From: Pararhodobacter sp.
GTDB taxonomy: Bacteria > Pseudomonadota > Alphaproteobacteria > Rhodobacterales > Rhodobacteraceae
Assembly: GCA_020832805.1 (NCBI GenBank)
Contig: JAFIED010000266.1
Location: 1-40,404 of the forward strand
Length of the DNA stretch: 40,404 bases
Reading direction: 5' to 3'
This document shows, piece by piece, positions 15,999 through 27,211 of this stretch. The notes under the pieces were generated by a model. That model searched no databases. It had not been told where the DNA came from and saw nothing but the letters and a program-made list of their open reading frames with translations. Numbering within the stretch: position 1 is the stretch's first letter; every line of letters starts with the position of its first letter. The position numbers and the translations under genes were made by a program.

Positions 15999-18194
15999 TC
16001 AATCGCTGCCATGTGCCAGCTGCGGCACATCCCGCGCCCCGGCCGAGCCCCGCCCGGAAAGCGAGGGATTTTCCATGAAGAAGCGGTGGCAGTTGAACGG
16101 GCGCGGATCATCGGGGTTGGCGCTGTCAGTCGGGGGCAGGGGCCGGACAAAGCGCCCTTCGGCATCCATCACCCAGCTTTGCGCGGTGTCATGCAGGTTC
16201 GCGGCCATGATCTGCCGGGTGATCTGTGCCTTGACGGTGGGGTTGGCGATCTCGACCAGCGTTTCCACCCGCCGCAGCAGGTTGCGACCCATCCAGTCGG
16301 CCGATGATATGAACACCCGCGCCTCGTCAGATGGCAGGCCGTGACCAGAGCCAAAGCAGACAATGCGCGAATGCTCCAGAAACCGCCCGACGATGGATTT
16401 GACGCGGATGTTTTCCGACAGTCCCCGGATACCCGGTTTCAGCCCGCAGATGCCGCGCACGACCAGGCTGATCCTGACGCCCGCCTGGCTGGCGGCATAC
16501 AGCGCGTCGATCACATCGGGCTCGATCAACGAGTTCATCTTGGCCCAGATCGCGGCCGGCTGGCCGGCGCGGGCGTGATCGGCCTCGACCGAAATCAAAT
16601 CGATCAGACGCTGTTTTTGCGACAAGGGCGATATGGCCAGATTTTCCAGCACCTCGGGTTCGGCATAGCCGGACAGGTAGTTGAACACCCGCGCCGCGTC
16701 ACGGCCCAGCGCGGGATCGCAGGTGAACAGGCTGAGATCGGTATAGATGGGCGCGGTGATGGGGTGGTAATTGCCGGTTCCCCAATGGGTATAGGTGACC
16801 AGCCTGTCCCCCTCGCGCCGGACCACGGCGCTGATCTTGGCATGGGTCTTGTAATGGATGAATCCATAGACCACATGCGCGCCCGCCCGTTCCAGGCGCC
16901 GCGACTGGCGGATATTCGCAGCCTCGTCGAAACGGGCCTTCAATTCGACAAAGGCGGTGACCGACTTGCCGGCCTCGGCGGCCTCGCACAGCGCTGCCAC
17001 GATTGGGCTGTCGCGGCTGGTGCGGTACAGCGTCTGCTTGATGGCCAGCACATCGGGGTCGCGCGCGGCCTGTTCCAGAAACCGCACCACCATGTCAAAG
17101 GTCTCATAGGGGTGGTGCAACAGCATGTCTTTCTGGCGGATGGCGGCGAACATGTCGCCGTCATGGTCCTGCACCCGTTCCGGCACGCGGGGGGTAAAGG
17201 CGGGCCATTGCAGGTCGCGCCGGCTGTCCAGGATCAGCTCCCTGACATCGGCCATGCCCAGCAGGCCCTCGATCTCGACAACCTCGTCAGGGGCGACCTC
17301 CAGTTCGTCCATGATCAAGGCGCGCAACGATTCACTGGCGCCTTCGCTGATCTTCAGCCGCACAACCTCGCCACGCCGGCGCCGTTTAAGCGCCACCTCG
17401 AATTCGCGCACCAGGTCCTCGGCTTCCTCCTCGACCTCCAGATCCGAATCGCGCAGTACCCGAAAGGCGCAGTCGTGCCGCGCACGATACCCCGGAAACA
17501 GCGCCTGCAACTGATCCAGCAACAATTCCTCCAGCGGCAGGAACCGATGTGTCGCCCCCTCTGTCGGCAGGGCGATGAACCGGGCAATCTGCTGCGGCAC
17601 CGGCAGCAGGGCATTGCGGCGCACCCCATCGGCGCGTCGTTCCAACTGCAGCGCCAGGCAGAAGCCGGTGTTGGGAATGAAAGGGAAAGGGTGCGCGGGG
17701 TCGATCGCCAGGGGCGAGAGCACGGGAAAGACATTGGCGATGAAATAGTCATGCAGAAAGGCGCGATCGCCGGCAGTCAGCGCCGCCCGATCAAGAATAA
17801 GGATGCTTTCCTGCTCCAGCGCGCGCCGCAGGTCGGCAAAGGTCTGCTGCTGCATCGCCATCAGGCGGCGCGCATCGTCATTGATGCGATCCAGCTGTTC
17901 TGCCGGGGTCAGCCCGTCGAACGAGGGCGTGGCGTTGCCGCCCCGTTTCAGTTCGCGCAGCCCCGCCACGCGCACGGTGTAGAATTCATCCAGATTGGCG
18001 GCCGAGATCGAGAGGAACCGCACCCGTTCCAGCAGCGGCACACGCGGGTTCGACGCCTCTTCCAGCACCCGCCAGTTGAAACCCAGCCATGACAATTCGC
18101 GGTTGAAGAACCGCGCGGGCGAGGCGGGATCGAACCCTTCGGGCGGATCGACGGGTTCGGGGAACGGCGCGTTCAGGAAATCAAGCTGCGTCAT
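15999..18194 (-). CDS. ppk: polyphosphate kinase 1
   Basis: A 731-residue enzyme that polymerises the ATP gamma-phosphate into polyphosphate. The N-terminal domain opens with the diagnostic [19 protein letters not shown] and [20 protein letters not shown]. The catalytic part has [18 protein letters not shown], the phosphohistidine region [52 protein letters not shown] and [18 protein letters not shown]. The length agrees with the family. I chose ATG 18194 (MTQLDFLN) because AGGG lies just upstream; an in-frame codon at 18239 would add a poorly conserved leader. It sits between hda and ppx in a run of co-oriented genes, 51 bp after hda. Confidence 0.95.
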   Translation of the reverse strand: MTQLDFLNAPFPEPVDPPEGFDPASPARFFNRELSWLGFNWRVLEEASNPRVPLLERVRFLSISAANLDEFYTVRVAGLRELKRGGNATPSFDGLTPAEQLDRINDDARRLMAMQQQTFADLRRALEQESILILDRAALTAGDRAFLHDYFIANVFPVLSPLAIDPAHPFPFIPNTGFCLALQLERRADGVRRNALLPVPQQIARFIALPTEGATHRFLPLEELLLDQLQALFPGYRARHDCAFRVLRDSDLEVEEEAEDLVREFEVALKRRRRGEVVRLKISEGASESLRALIMDELEVAPDEVVEIEGLLGMADVRELILDSRRDLQWPAFTPRVPERVQDHDGDMFAAIRQKDMLLHHPYETFDMVVRFLEQAARDPDVLAIKQTLYRTSRDSPIVAALCEAAEAGKSVTAFVELKARFDEAANIRQSRRLERAGAHVVYGFIHYKTHAKISAVVRREGDRLVTYTHWGTGNYHPITAPIYTDLSLFTCDPALGRDAARVFNYLSGYAEPEVLENLAISPLSQKQRLIDLISVEADHARAGQPAAIWAKMNSLIEPDVIDALYAASQAGVRISLVVRGICGLKPGIRGLSENIRVKSIVGRFLEHSRIVCFGSGHGLPSDEARVFISSADWMGRNLLRRVETLVEIANPTVKAQITRQIMAANLHDTAQSWVMDAEGRFVRPLPPTDSANPDDPRPFNCHRFFMENPSLSGRGSAGARDVPQLAHGSD

Positions 18195-18245
18195 GACCCT
18201 ATCTTGCTGATCCGTTTTGACAGAACAATGACTTTTCACGCCAAT

Positions 18246-18980
18246 TCATGGCGAATCGTCATGCAGCCCCGGGGCGCCTGCCATGCCCTTGCCGGCCAGC
18301 AGGCTTTGGGCAAGCTGGCGCGTGACCGGCCGTTTCAACGACAGCGCCAGCGCATCCAGCCGGGCAACCAGCAGCCGGGCAGCGGCCAGCGACCGTTCCA
18401 TCCGGGGCAGCAGGTAGTCGATCAGCGGCGGTTGTACCGCGATCTGGCGGTCATTGAACAGCTTTACCAGAACCGCCGCCAGCAGGGCGTCATCGGGCGG
18501 GGCCAGGGCAACATGCGTGGCGGCTGTCAGGCGGGATACCAGATCCGGCAGCATCAGCCCCCAGTCGCGCACCGGGCGATCAGCGGTCAGCAACAGCGCG
18601 CCACCGCCCGTGGCCAGGTGATTGTGCAGGTGAAACAGCGCCTCTTCGGCATCCGGGCGCCCGGCCTGGGCATGGGCATCGTCAATCACCATGGCGCTTG
18701 CGCCGGGCAGCGCCAGAAGGGCGGGCAGGGTGTCGGCCAGCCGTCCCGGCTCGATCCAGTGTGCGGCCTGCTGCACGGCCCAGATATGCGCCAGATGGGT
18801 CTTGCCCGCACCGGGCGGGCCGGTCAGCACCAGTTTGCCCGCGGGCAGGCCGGCCGGGTCCTCGATCGCCCGCAGCGCCAGCGCGTTTGACGGCGCCTGC
18901 ATGAAATCGGCGCGTGACATGGCGGCTGGCAGGGACAGGCCCGCAAGCGGCAACTGACGCGGTGCGGGGCATTCAGACAT
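18246..18980 (-). CDS. hda: Hda/HdaA-like DnaA-family AAA+ protein
   Basis: A 244-residue AAA+ protein related to the DnaA ATPase domain but without the C-terminal DnaA-box binding domain. Near the N terminus RQLPLAGL (residues 8-15) is a sliding-clamp binding motif of the Hda type. Walker A is TGPPGAGKTH at about residues 53-62 and Walker B AMVIDDAHA. Hda with the clamp stimulates ATP hydrolysis by DnaA after initiation (regulatory inactivation); in Caulobacter HdaA does this. ATG 18980 overlaps the end of the upstream membrane protein by 8 bases. The order perM-hda-ppk-ppx is one I expect from Rhodobacteraceae, although I cannot check it here. Confidence 0.88.
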   Translation of the reverse strand: MSECPAPRQLPLAGLSLPAAMSRADFMQAPSNALALRAIEDPAGLPAGKLVLTGPPGAGKTHLAHIWAVQQAAHWIEPGRLADTLPALLALPGASAMVIDDAHAQAGRPDAEEALFHLHNHLATGGGALLLTADRPVRDWGLMLPDLVSRLTAATHVALAPPDDALLAAVLVKLFNDRQIAVQPPLIDYLLPRMERSLAAARLLVARLDALALSLKRPVTRQLAQSLLAGKGMAGAPGLHDDSP

Positions 18981-20118
18981 CGTTACGGGGGATACCTTGA
19001 TCAGTCCCGGCGGGGGGGGCGCCTGTATCGCCATGGCGGGGGCGGGCGCTGTCGTCGGGCAATTCAAGCGCCCCGGTGCGATAAAGCTGGCTGTCCATGT
19101 AAAGCTCCACGCCATAGCGGGCCAGAACCCCGATCGCCGCCGCCAACGGCACGGCCACCAGCAGCCCCGGCAGGCCGAAGATCGAGCCGAAAACGCCGAT
19201 TGCCAGCAAGATCCAGACGGGATGCAGACCCACCGACCGGCCGACGATGCGCGGCGTGATGCCATAGCTTTCCACCGCCTGACCGGCAAGGAACACGCCT
19301 GCCACCATGGCCACCGAAAGCCAGTCGCCCCAGAACTGGAACAGCGCCAGGCCGATGGCCAATGTCCCGCCCAGCACCGCACCGACATAGGGAATGAAGG
19401 TCAGCAGCCCGGCAGTGACCCCCACCACCAGCCCGAACTGCAGCCCCACGGCCATCAGGGCGATGCCGTAATAGGTGGCCATGATCAGGCAAACCGACCC
19501 CATGCCCCGAAAGAATGCCGCCACCGCGCTGTCGATCTCGGCCAGCAGCCGGCGGATGGTGGGGGCGTGCTGGCGCGGGAACAGCGCATCGACCCGGGCA
19601 ACCAGGCTGTGCCAGTCGATCAGCAGATAGATGCACACCACCGGTACCACCACCAGCAGGATCAGCACCGACAACAGCGAGCGCGCCGACGACATCAGGC
19701 CCATGACCAGATCGCCGCCGCGTTCCTGCAGCCAGCCGCCCATGTTGTCCATCGTATCACGCAGCCAGGTTTCCGCCCCTGCCAGGGCAGGCACCCGTTC
19801 GATCAGCGTATCCTGCAGGGCCTCGGCATAGTCGGGGGCCGCATCGGCCAGCTGCGCGGCCTGGGTCACCAGGGGCGGTACCACCAGCACCAGGATCAGC
19901 ACCAATAGCGCCAGCGCCATCGCCATGATCGAAATCGTGGCGGCCACCCGGCCCAGCCCCAGCCGCTCCACCCGGTTGACGACCGGATTCAGGATATAGG
20001 CCAGCGCCACACCCAGGATGAACGGAAAGATGACATCGCCCAGAAACCACAGGACAAGCGCCAGCACGAGTGCGGCGCCCCCCCAGTAACGCAGTTGCAG
20101 GGCAACGGGCAGTGCCAT
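18973..20118 (-). CDS. AI-2E family (PerM-like) membrane protein
   Basis: A 381-residue polytopic inner-membrane protein of the AI-2E/PerM transporter family. It has an N-terminal pair of helices (ALVLALVLWFLGDVIFPFIL), the segment ALAYILNPVVNRVERLGLGR, a long soluble loop of about residues 90-150, then a helix cluster with GVTAGLLTFIPYVGAVLGGT and the C-terminal PRIVGRSVGLHPVWILLAIG. These blocks are typical of the family. Members have been linked to autoinducer-2 export or to sodium/proton antiport, but most are uncharacterised. The start lies 4 bp after the ferredoxin stop and the end overlaps hda by 8 bases, so it belongs to the fdx-perM-hda transcript. Confidence 0.9.
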   Translation of the reverse strand: MALPVALQLRYWGGAALVLALVLWFLGDVIFPFILGVALAYILNPVVNRVERLGLGRVAATISIMAMALALLVLILVLVVPPLVTQAAQLADAAPDYAEALQDTLIERVPALAGAETWLRDTMDNMGGWLQERGGDLVMGLMSSARSLLSVLILLVVVPVVCIYLLIDWHSLVARVDALFPRQHAPTIRRLLAEIDSAVAAFFRGMGSVCLIMATYYGIALMAVGLQFGLVVGVTAGLLTFIPYVGAVLGGTLAIGLALFQFWGDWLSVAMVAGVFLAGQAVESYGITPRIVGRSVGLHPVWILLAIGVFGSIFGLPGLLVAVPLAAAIGVLARYGVELYMDSQLYRTGALELPDDSARPRHGDTGAPPAGTDQGIPRNDV

Positions 20119-20122
20119 GATC

Positions 20123-21692
<1,570 letters not shown>

Positions 21693-21809
21693 CGGGCTTT
21701 CCTTTATCAACAGACAGGCGCAGATTATTGACGTCCGCGAACCCGGGCAATAGGAAGCCCTGCCCCTTACCGCCCGGCCACGCCGGGCAGACAAGCGAAA
21801 GTGATCACC

Positions 21810-23411
21810 ATGACCAGCCTGCGCGACGCTGCGATGTCTTCGAAAGCCTGGCCTTTCGAGGAGGCCCGCAAACTGCTGGAACGGTTCGACAAGGCGCCGC
21901 CCGCCAAAGGCCATGTGCTGTTCGAGACCGGCTACGGCCCCTCTGGCCTGCCGCATATCGGCACCTTTGGCGAGGTGGCGCGCACCACGATGATCCGCCG
22001 CGCCTTCGAGGTGATTTCCGACATTCCCACCCGGCTGATCTGCTTTTCCGACGATCTGGACGGCATGCGCAAGGTGCCAGACAACGTGCCGAACCCCGAC
22101 ATGCTGCGCGAACACCTGCAGCGGCCCCTGACCTCGGTTCCTGACCCGTTCGGTACGCATGACAGCTTTGGCGATCACAACAACGCCATGCTGCGCCGGT
22201 TTCTGGATACGTTCGGATTCGAATACGAATTCATCTCGGCCACCGAGTTCTACAAGGCAGGTCGTTTTGACGAGATCCTGCTGCGTGCCACACAGCGCTA
22301 TGACGACATCATGGCGGTGATGCTGAAATCCCTGCGCGAGGAACGCCAGCAGAGCTATTCCTGCTTCCTGCCGATCCATCCGGAAACCGGGCGCGTGCTG
22401 TATGTGCCGATCAAGCATGTCGACCCGCGCGCCGGCACCGTGACCTTTGACGACGAGGACGGGCGCGAGTGGACGCTGCCGGTGACCGGCGGTCATGTGA
22501 AATTGCAGTGGAAACCCGATTTTGGCGCCCGCTGGGCGGCGCTGGATGTGGATTTTGAAATGTATGGCAAGGATCACAGCACGAATACCCCAATCTATGA
22601 TCGGATTTGTGAGATTCTTGGTGGGCGGGCGCCGAACCATTTCACCTATGAGCTGTTCCTGGACGAGAAGGGCGAGAAGATCTCGAAGTCCAAGGGTAAT
22701 GGTCTGACAATTGATGAATGGCTGACCTATGCGGCCAGCGAAAGCCTGTCGTATTTCATGTATCAGAAACCGCGTACCGCCAAGCGGTTGTGGTGGGATG
22801 TGATCCCCAAGGCGGTGGATGAATACCACCAGCAGTTGCGCGCCTATCCGGATCAGACGGCTGAACAGCAGGCGGCGAACCCGGTCTGGCATATCCACGG
22901 CGGGCAGGTGCCCGAAAGCCGGATGGTGGTCAGTTTTGCCATGCTGCTGAACCTGGCCTCTGTCGCCGGCGCGTCGGACAAGGCCGGGCTGTGGGGCTTC
23001 ATCCGCCGCTATGCGCCCGATGCCAGCCCCCGGACACACCCCGATCTGGACGATGCCGCCGAATATGCGGTGCGCTATTTCCGCGATTTCGTAGCGCCGG
23101 GGCGGGTCTACAGGCTGCCTGACGACCGCGAGGCGGCGGCAATGCGTGACCTGGTGACGCGGCTGCGGGCCTGGGGTGGCGGGCTGGATGCCGAGGCGTT
23201 GCAGAGCATGGTCTTTGCGGTGGGCAAGGAACATGGGTTCGACCCGCTGCGCGCCTGGTTCAAGGCACTGTACGAGGTCTTGCTGGGCGCCAGCGAGGGG
23301 CCGCGTTTTGGCGGGTTTATCGCGCTTTACGGCATCGACGAGACCGTGGCGCTGATCGAGCGCGCGCTGGCAGGCGACCTTGCGCAGGGGCAAGCCAGCC
23401 AACGGCCTTGA
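21810..23411 (+). CDS. lysK: lysyl-tRNA synthetase, class I
   Basis: A 533-residue class I lysyl-tRNA synthetase, which charges tRNA-Lys with lysine. The HIGH motif appears as PHIGTFGE (about residues 48-55) and the KMSKS motif as KISKSKG (residues 290-296). Other typical blocks are [19 protein letters not shown] and [16 protein letters not shown]. Alphaproteobacteria commonly use this class I enzyme in place of class II LysS. I chose ATG 21810 (MTSLRDAAM); a GTG three codons upstream is also possible, and neither has a strong ribosome-binding site. A stretch around 22550-22710 uses noticeably more A/T-ending codons than the rest of the gene. The stop codon lies at the top of a hairpin, and two further hairpins follow. 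Confidence 0.95.
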   Translation: MTSLRDAAMSSKAWPFEEARKLLERFDKAPPAKGHVLFETGYGPSGLPHIGTFGEVARTTMIRRAFEVISDIPTRLICFSDDLDGMRKVPDNVPNPDMLREHLQRPLTSVPDPFGTHDSFGDHNNAMLRRFLDTFGFEYEFISATEFYKAGRFDEILLRATQRYDDIMAVMLKSLREERQQSYSCFLPIHPETGRVLYVPIKHVDPRAGTVTFDDEDGREWTLPVTGGHVKLQWKPDFGARWAALDVDFEMYGKDHSTNTPIYDRICEILGGRAPNHFTYELFLDEKGEKISKSKGNGLTIDEWLTYAASESLSYFMYQKPRTAKRLWWDVIPKAVDEYHQQLRAYPDQTAEQQAANPVWHIHGGQVPESRMVVSFAMLLNLASVAGASDKAGLWGFIRRYAPDASPRTHPDLDDAAEYAVRYFRDFVAPGRVYRLPDDREAAAMRDLVTRLRAWGGGLDAEALQSMVFAVGKEHGFDPLRAWFKALYEVLLGASEGPRFGGFIALYGIDETVALIERALAGDLAQGQASQRP

Positions 23412-23448
23412 AGAAAGGCCGTTGCAAACGCCTTTGAAAAGGCGTTTG
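23401..23448 (+). terminator. double hairpin at the lysK 3' end
   Basis: AACGGCCTT (23401-23409) pairs perfectly with AAGGCCGTT (23415-23423), with the lysK TGA starting at the end of the left arm. Immediately after, CAAACGCCTTT (23425-23435) pairs with AAAGGCGTTTG (23438-23448) across a 2-base loop in the perfect case. There is no long T run, so this may terminate by the stem alone or act as a 3' mRNA stabiliser. Confidence 0.6.
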
Positions 23449-23488
23449 GCAGCGCCCGAATGCTGGCGGGGTGATCTGGCAGAGTGAT

Positions 23489-23517
23489 CCGGGGGTGCGA
23501 GGCGAGCGTACCCCCGG
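23489..23517. repeat. third hairpin in the lysK-DUF4864 gap
   Basis: CCGGGGGT and ACCCCCGG form an 8-bp perfect stem with a 13-base loop. It sits about 20 bp before the DUF4864 gene, close to its ribosome-binding site. It could influence expression of that gene or be part of a dispersed palindromic repeat. Confidence 0.5.
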
Positions 23518-23538
23518 CGGCCTGATCCGGAGATTGCC

Positions 23539-23940
23539 ATGCGTCTGATTCTGCTTGCGCTGTCGGTTGTGGTGTCGTTGACCGTGCCAATCCGTGCCGA
23601 TACTGCCGGCCCTCGCGCTGTGATCGAAGCGCAGATCGAAGCCTTTCAGGAAGATGATTTCGAGGCAGCGTTCGCGTTCGCCAGCGATGCCATCCGCGGC
23701 ATTTTCGGCACGCCCGAGCGTTTCGGGCAGATGGTGCGGCAGGGCTATCCGATGGTGTACCGCCCTGCCGGCCTGCGCTTTCTGGATGCGCGAGACCGCG
23801 AGGGGCGGCTGGTGCAGCGGGTGTTGGTATCCGATCAGGCGCAGCGGCTGCATCTGATCGAATACGAGATGATCGAAACCGGTGCGGGCTGGCGCATCAA
23901 CGCCGTGCGCCTTTTGCCCGGCGGTGCGGCGGGCGCGTGA
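23539..23940 (+). CDS. DUF4864 family exported protein
   Basis: A 133-residue protein with an N-terminal signal peptide (MRLILLALSVVVSLTVPIRAD). The mature domain matches the pattern I associate with DUF4864: an N-terminal helix VIEAQIEAFQEDDFEAAFAF, a middle VRQGYPMVYRPAGLRFLD, and the C-terminal IEYEMIETGAGWRINAVRLL. This resembles the NTF2/SnoaL-like cone fold, consistent with a ligand-binding or assembly role in the periplasm. GGAG precedes the ATG by eight bases. It converges on selD with only 18 bp between stops. Its function is not known. Confidence 0.8.
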   Translation: MRLILLALSVVVSLTVPIRADTAGPRAVIEAQIEAFQEDDFEAAFAFASDAIRGIFGTPERFGQMVRQGYPMVYRPAGLRFLDARDREGRLVQRVLVSDQAQRLHLIEYEMIETGAGWRINAVRLLPGGAAGA

Positions 23941-23958
23941 CGATCAGGCGTGGACCGG

Positions 23959-26151
23959 TCAGCTGTGGCAGGTCAGCGCGGGGCCCTCGCCGGCGGCCAC
24001 GATCCGGCCGATGACGGCAGCATCATGCCCCCTGTCGGCCAATGCCGCGCACAGCGCGCCGGCCTGATCGGCCGGCACGCTGGCCAGCAATCCGCCGGCG
24101 GTCTGCGGGTCTGTCAACAGGGCGGCGCGCGGCCCCGCCGGCAGCGCGGCCCGGCCGATCAGTGCCGCGCGGTTTGCCGGCGCCACCGAGGAGGCCACGC
24201 CGCGTGCCGCCAGCGCCTGTGCCCCCGGCAGCAGCAGGATCGACGACAGGTCAAGGCAGGCATGGACACCGCTTGCGCGCAACATCTCGTCCAGATGCCC
24301 GGCCAGGCCGAACCCCGTGACATCCGTCATCGCGTGTGCCGCGCCCGCCAGCAGCGCGGCGGCATCGCCTTGCGTGCGGGTCAGCACCGCCCATAGCGCG
24401 GCAATGTCGCGCCCATCGGCCTGCCCGGCCATCTCGGCGGCCAGCAGGGTGCCTCTGCCCAGCGGCCGGGTCAGGATCAGCGCGTCGCCTGCCCGCGCGC
24501 CGGCCTTGGTCAACAGCCGGTCGCCGCCCAGCCCGGTCACGGTCAGGCCGATGGTCAGTTCGGCGCCCATGGCGCTATGACCGCCCACCAGCGCGGCCCC
24601 CGCGTCATTCAGGGTTTCGGTTACCCCTGCCATGATCTCGGCCAGCATGCGCGCCGCCAGCGTGTCGGACTGGCGCGGCAGGGTAAGGTTCGTCAGCGCC
24701 GCCTGAGGCATCGCGCCCATCGCCCAGATATCGCCCAGCGCGTGCAAGGTGGCGATGCGTGCCATCAACAGCGGGTCATGGGTAAAGCCGCGCAGGTGAT
24801 CCGTGGCCACGACCTGGCGCGCACCGCCCACATGCAGGATGGCGGCATCATCGCCCACGCCCAGTTCCGCCGCGCCGCCCTGCGGGGGCAGCCTGTCCAG
24901 CGCATCGCGCAGCAGGGCCGGCCCCAGCTTTGCGCCGCAGCCGCCGCAAAGGGGCGTGTGGCCCAGCGCGCGGGCCTGCCCGTGGGCGGGGGGGGGGGGC
25001 ACGGCGGGTACCGGCATGACCGGCAGATGGTGGAACATCCGCATGAAACGCGCGTCGATCCTGTCCTTCAGGCGCCACAACCAGCGACCCTGCAGGGCCA
25101 GGCCCCATTTGTCGGCCAGCGCATTGCGCCCGCCCAGCGAGACAAGTTTCAGGTAGTCGCGTTGTGGCCGATAGGTGCGCATCGACCCGCCCGATAGCGC
25201 CGCGCGCAGGTTATGGGTCAGAACAGGCGCCTGCCGCACGGCAAAGACGCCCGCTTTCGGCCGGGGCGCATGCAGCATATGCGCGCAATCGCCGGCGGCA
25301 AATACCGGGGCGATGGCGGGCGCACGCAAGGTCTGGTCAACGCAGACATACCCCTGATGCAGCGCCAGGCCGGTTTCGGCCAGCCAGGGCTGTGGCCGGC
25401 TGCCCGCCGCGCCCAGCACCAGGCGCGCGGGCAGGGTACGGCCATCGCCCAGCAGCACCGCGTCATCCGTCACGCCCGCGGGCTGCACATCGGTTAGCAG
25501 ATCGACGCCAGCACCCGCCAGATGCGCCAGAAGCCGGGCGCGGGCCCGTGTGCCGGCATGGGGCAGGGCCTGTGGGCTGCGTTCGATCAGGGAAATGCGC
25601 AGACCGGGCCGGCCCCGCAGCCGATGCGCCATGGCCAGCGCCAGTTCCACCCCGCCGACCCCGGCGCCGATGATGGCGATCTCGGGGCGTTCCCGGTCTG
25701 TTTCAACGGCAGCGACAAACGCCTCCCAGCGTTGCGCATAATGGCCCAGCGGCTTGGCCGCGGTGCCATGGTCGGCAAAGCCCGGTAGCGCCGGCAGGTC
25801 GGATGTGATGCCGATGTCAAGCGAGACCACATCGAACCCGACCGGAGGCCGCGCAGCCACATGCACCTGACCGCGCGCCAGATCCAGCCCCTCGGCCCGG
25901 CTCAGGATCAGGCGCGCCCCGGCATGGCGGGCAAGGCGCACCAGGTCCATCTCAAGCGCCGCGCGGGGGTAATGGCCGGCAATCAGCCCCGGCAGCATGC
26001 CGGTATAGGGCGCGACCGGATTGGGGTCTATCAGGGTAAGGCGCGCACCGGGCAGCGGGTTCATGGCCCAGCGCAACAGCACCAGGGCGTGCGCATGACC
26101 GCCGCCGATCAGAACCAGATCGCGTGTCAGGGGCAGGGGGGTGATCTGCAT
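23959..26151 (-). CDS. selD: selenide, water dikinase fused to an N-terminal FAD/NAD oxidoreductase domain
   Basis: A 730-residue two-domain protein. Residues 1 to about 375 are an NDH-2-like pyridine nucleotide-disulfide oxidoreductase: DLVLIGGGHAHALVLL (FAD site, residues 11-26), PEIAIIGAGVGGVELALAMA (NAD site), and VFAAGDCAHM near its end. A Pro/Ala linker with four Pro codons (a 12-base poly-C) joins it to SelD. The SelD part starts with CGGCGAK (C402, C405, K408), where C405-G-A-K408 matches the catalytic Cys/Lys spacing of selenophosphate synthetase. GVGDDAAIL, VATDHLRGFTHDP and ALVGGHSAMG follow. The enzyme makes selenophosphate from selenide and ATP for selenoproteins or selenouridine. 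The flavin domain may supply reduced selenium; that is inference. GAAGGAG precedes ATG 26151. Confidence 0.93.
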   Translation of the reverse strand: MQITPLPLTRDLVLIGGGHAHALVLLRWAMNPLPGARLTLIDPNPVAPYTGMLPGLIAGHYPRAALEMDLVRLARHAGARLILSRAEGLDLARGQVHVAARPPVGFDVVSLDIGITSDLPALPGFADHGTAAKPLGHYAQRWEAFVAAVETDRERPEIAIIGAGVGGVELALAMAHRLRGRPGLRISLIERSPQALPHAGTRARARLLAHLAGAGVDLLTDVQPAGVTDDAVLLGDGRTLPARLVLGAAGSRPQPWLAETGLALHQGYVCVDQTLRAPAIAPVFAAGDCAHMLHAPRPKAGVFAVRQAPVLTHNLRAALSGGSMRTYRPQRDYLKLVSLGGRNALADKWGLALQGRWLWRLKDRIDARFMRMFHHLPVMPVPAVPPPPAHGQARALGHTPLCGGCGAKLGPALLRDALDRLPPQGGAAELGVGDDAAILHVGGARQVVATDHLRGFTHDPLLMARIATLHALGDIWAMGAMPQAALTNLTLPRQSDTLAARMLAEIMAGVTETLNDAGAALVGGHSAMGAELTIGLTVTGLGGDRLLTKAGARAGDALILTRPLGRGTLLAAEMAGQADGRDIAALWAVLTRTQGDAAALLAGAAHAMTDVTGFGLAGHLDEMLRASGVHACLDLSSILLLPGAQALAARGVASSVAPANRAALIGRAALPAGPRAALLTDPQTAGGLLASVPADQAGALCAALADRGHDAAVIGRIVAAGEGPALTCHS
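24988..24999. repeat. 12-base G/C homopolymer inside selD
   Basis: Twelve consecutive G on the plus strand (12 C in the coding strand) encode Pro 385-388 exactly in the linker between the flavoprotein and SelD domains. Such tracts are prone to slippage. Confidence 0.95.
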
Positions 26152-26307
26152 GATGGCTCCTTCCGACGGCACGATCTAGGGTATTGCCGGCCGGAAGGCG
26201 AGCGGGTTCGCTATGGGGTCACCCCCGACCAAAAGAGGTGGTCAGCAATTTCCTGTTGCGAGAGAGGGGACGACAACTATGCTGAAGGGCCCGGGGGAAA
26301 TGATTCC

Positions 26308-27132
26308 ATGAAAGATCAGTCGATAGTCGTCGACCCGCAGGTGTATTCGCGCACCGCTGCCCTTTTTGCGCTCAAGCGCAGCGCACTTCCGCCCCAGGCC
26401 GTCGAGGGGCTGGCGCGCGAGATCGTTTCCCGCGTGGCGCGCGCGGCGGCGGCGCGGGCGCAGCTTGGCGACTATGCCATCTGTGCCGCCAGTGTGGCCG
26501 AGTTCTGCGACCTGTTGCTGAAGCCTGACCAGCCAAGGGTCGCTCTGGCGTTCATCGAGGCGCGCCGCGCCGAAGGCGCAACGATGCAGGATGTGTTTCT
26601 GGGCTATATCGGCGAGGCCGCGCGCCTGCTGGGCACCCGATGGGAGGCCGGCACCCTGACACCGTTCGAGGTCACGCTGGGCGCCGGCAACCTGTATGGG
26701 TTGATGCGGGCACTCAGGGCGCGGCGTGACCTGTCGTCGCACGATGTCGACGACCGCAGGGCGGCGCTGTTTGCCACCGTGCCGGGCGAACAGCATGGCA
26801 TCGGCATCACGGTTGCGGCAGATATCTTTCGCGAGGCCGGCTGGGATATCGATCTTCAACTGGGCCTTGACGAAGAGGCGCTGGTTGCGCGTGTCGAACA
26901 CAAGGCGCCCCAGATTGTCGGCCTGACGCTGAGTACGCGACGCCGGCTGCCTGATCTGCTCAGGCTGGTTGTGGCCATGCGCATCATGGCGCCGGATACC
27001 TTGATCGGGGTTGCCCCGGCGGGGGACCTGACAGCCGATGATCTGCGCGATATCGCCGATGTGGACCTGCTTTTTCGGGATGCGGCGTCGGCCCTTGCCG
27101 ATCTGGAAGCAATCGTGAACCCGGCGCCATAG
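26308..27132 (+). CDS. cobalamin (B12)-binding domain protein, PpaA/AerR-like
   Basis: A 274-residue protein with two recognisable parts. The central helical cap (RVALAFIEARRAEGATMQDV, then LLGTRWEAGTLTPFEVTLGAG) is of the type preceding B12 domains in AerR/PpaA antirepressors. The C-terminal Rossmann-like domain begins with PGEQHGIGITVAADIFREAG, whose His matches the cobalt-binding His of this group, and continues with IVGLTLSTRR. The usual late Gly-Gly is replaced by APAGD. AerR/PpaA proteins bind B12 and modulate CrtJ/PpsR-type repressors of photosynthesis genes. No photosynthesis genes are in view, so the target here may differ. It diverges from selD across 156 bp. GGGGGA precedes the ATG. 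Confidence 0.82.
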   Translation: MKDQSIVVDPQVYSRTAALFALKRSALPPQAVEGLAREIVSRVARAAAARAQLGDYAICAASVAEFCDLLLKPDQPRVALAFIEARRAEGATMQDVFLGYIGEAARLLGTRWEAGTLTPFEVTLGAGNLYGLMRALRARRDLSSHDVDDRRAALFATVPGEQHGIGITVAADIFREAGWDIDLQLGLDEEALVARVEHKAPQIVGLTLSTRRRLPDLLRLVVAMRIMAPDTLIGVAPAGDLTADDLRDIADVDLLFRDAASALADLEAIVNPAP

Positions 27133-27211
27133 GGGGCGATCCCCGCTTCGCCGATCCGGTTCCTGCCACCGTTTGCTACCGGGCGGACGGCCGGCAAGGC
27201 CCGTTTGGCGC

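Noticed and set aside
18194-18239. Longer N terminus for polyphosphate kinase
   Set aside because: The additional 15 residues have no similarity to the family and the internal ATG has a better ribosome-binding site.
26152-26307. Cobalamin riboswitch upstream of the B12-binding protein
   Set aside because: I could not find the conserved B12-box or a compatible fold in this 156-bp gap.
26308-27132. Evidence for a photosynthesis gene cluster
   Set aside because: The AerR/PpaA-like protein alone is insufficient; no bch, crt, puf or puh genes are in the window.
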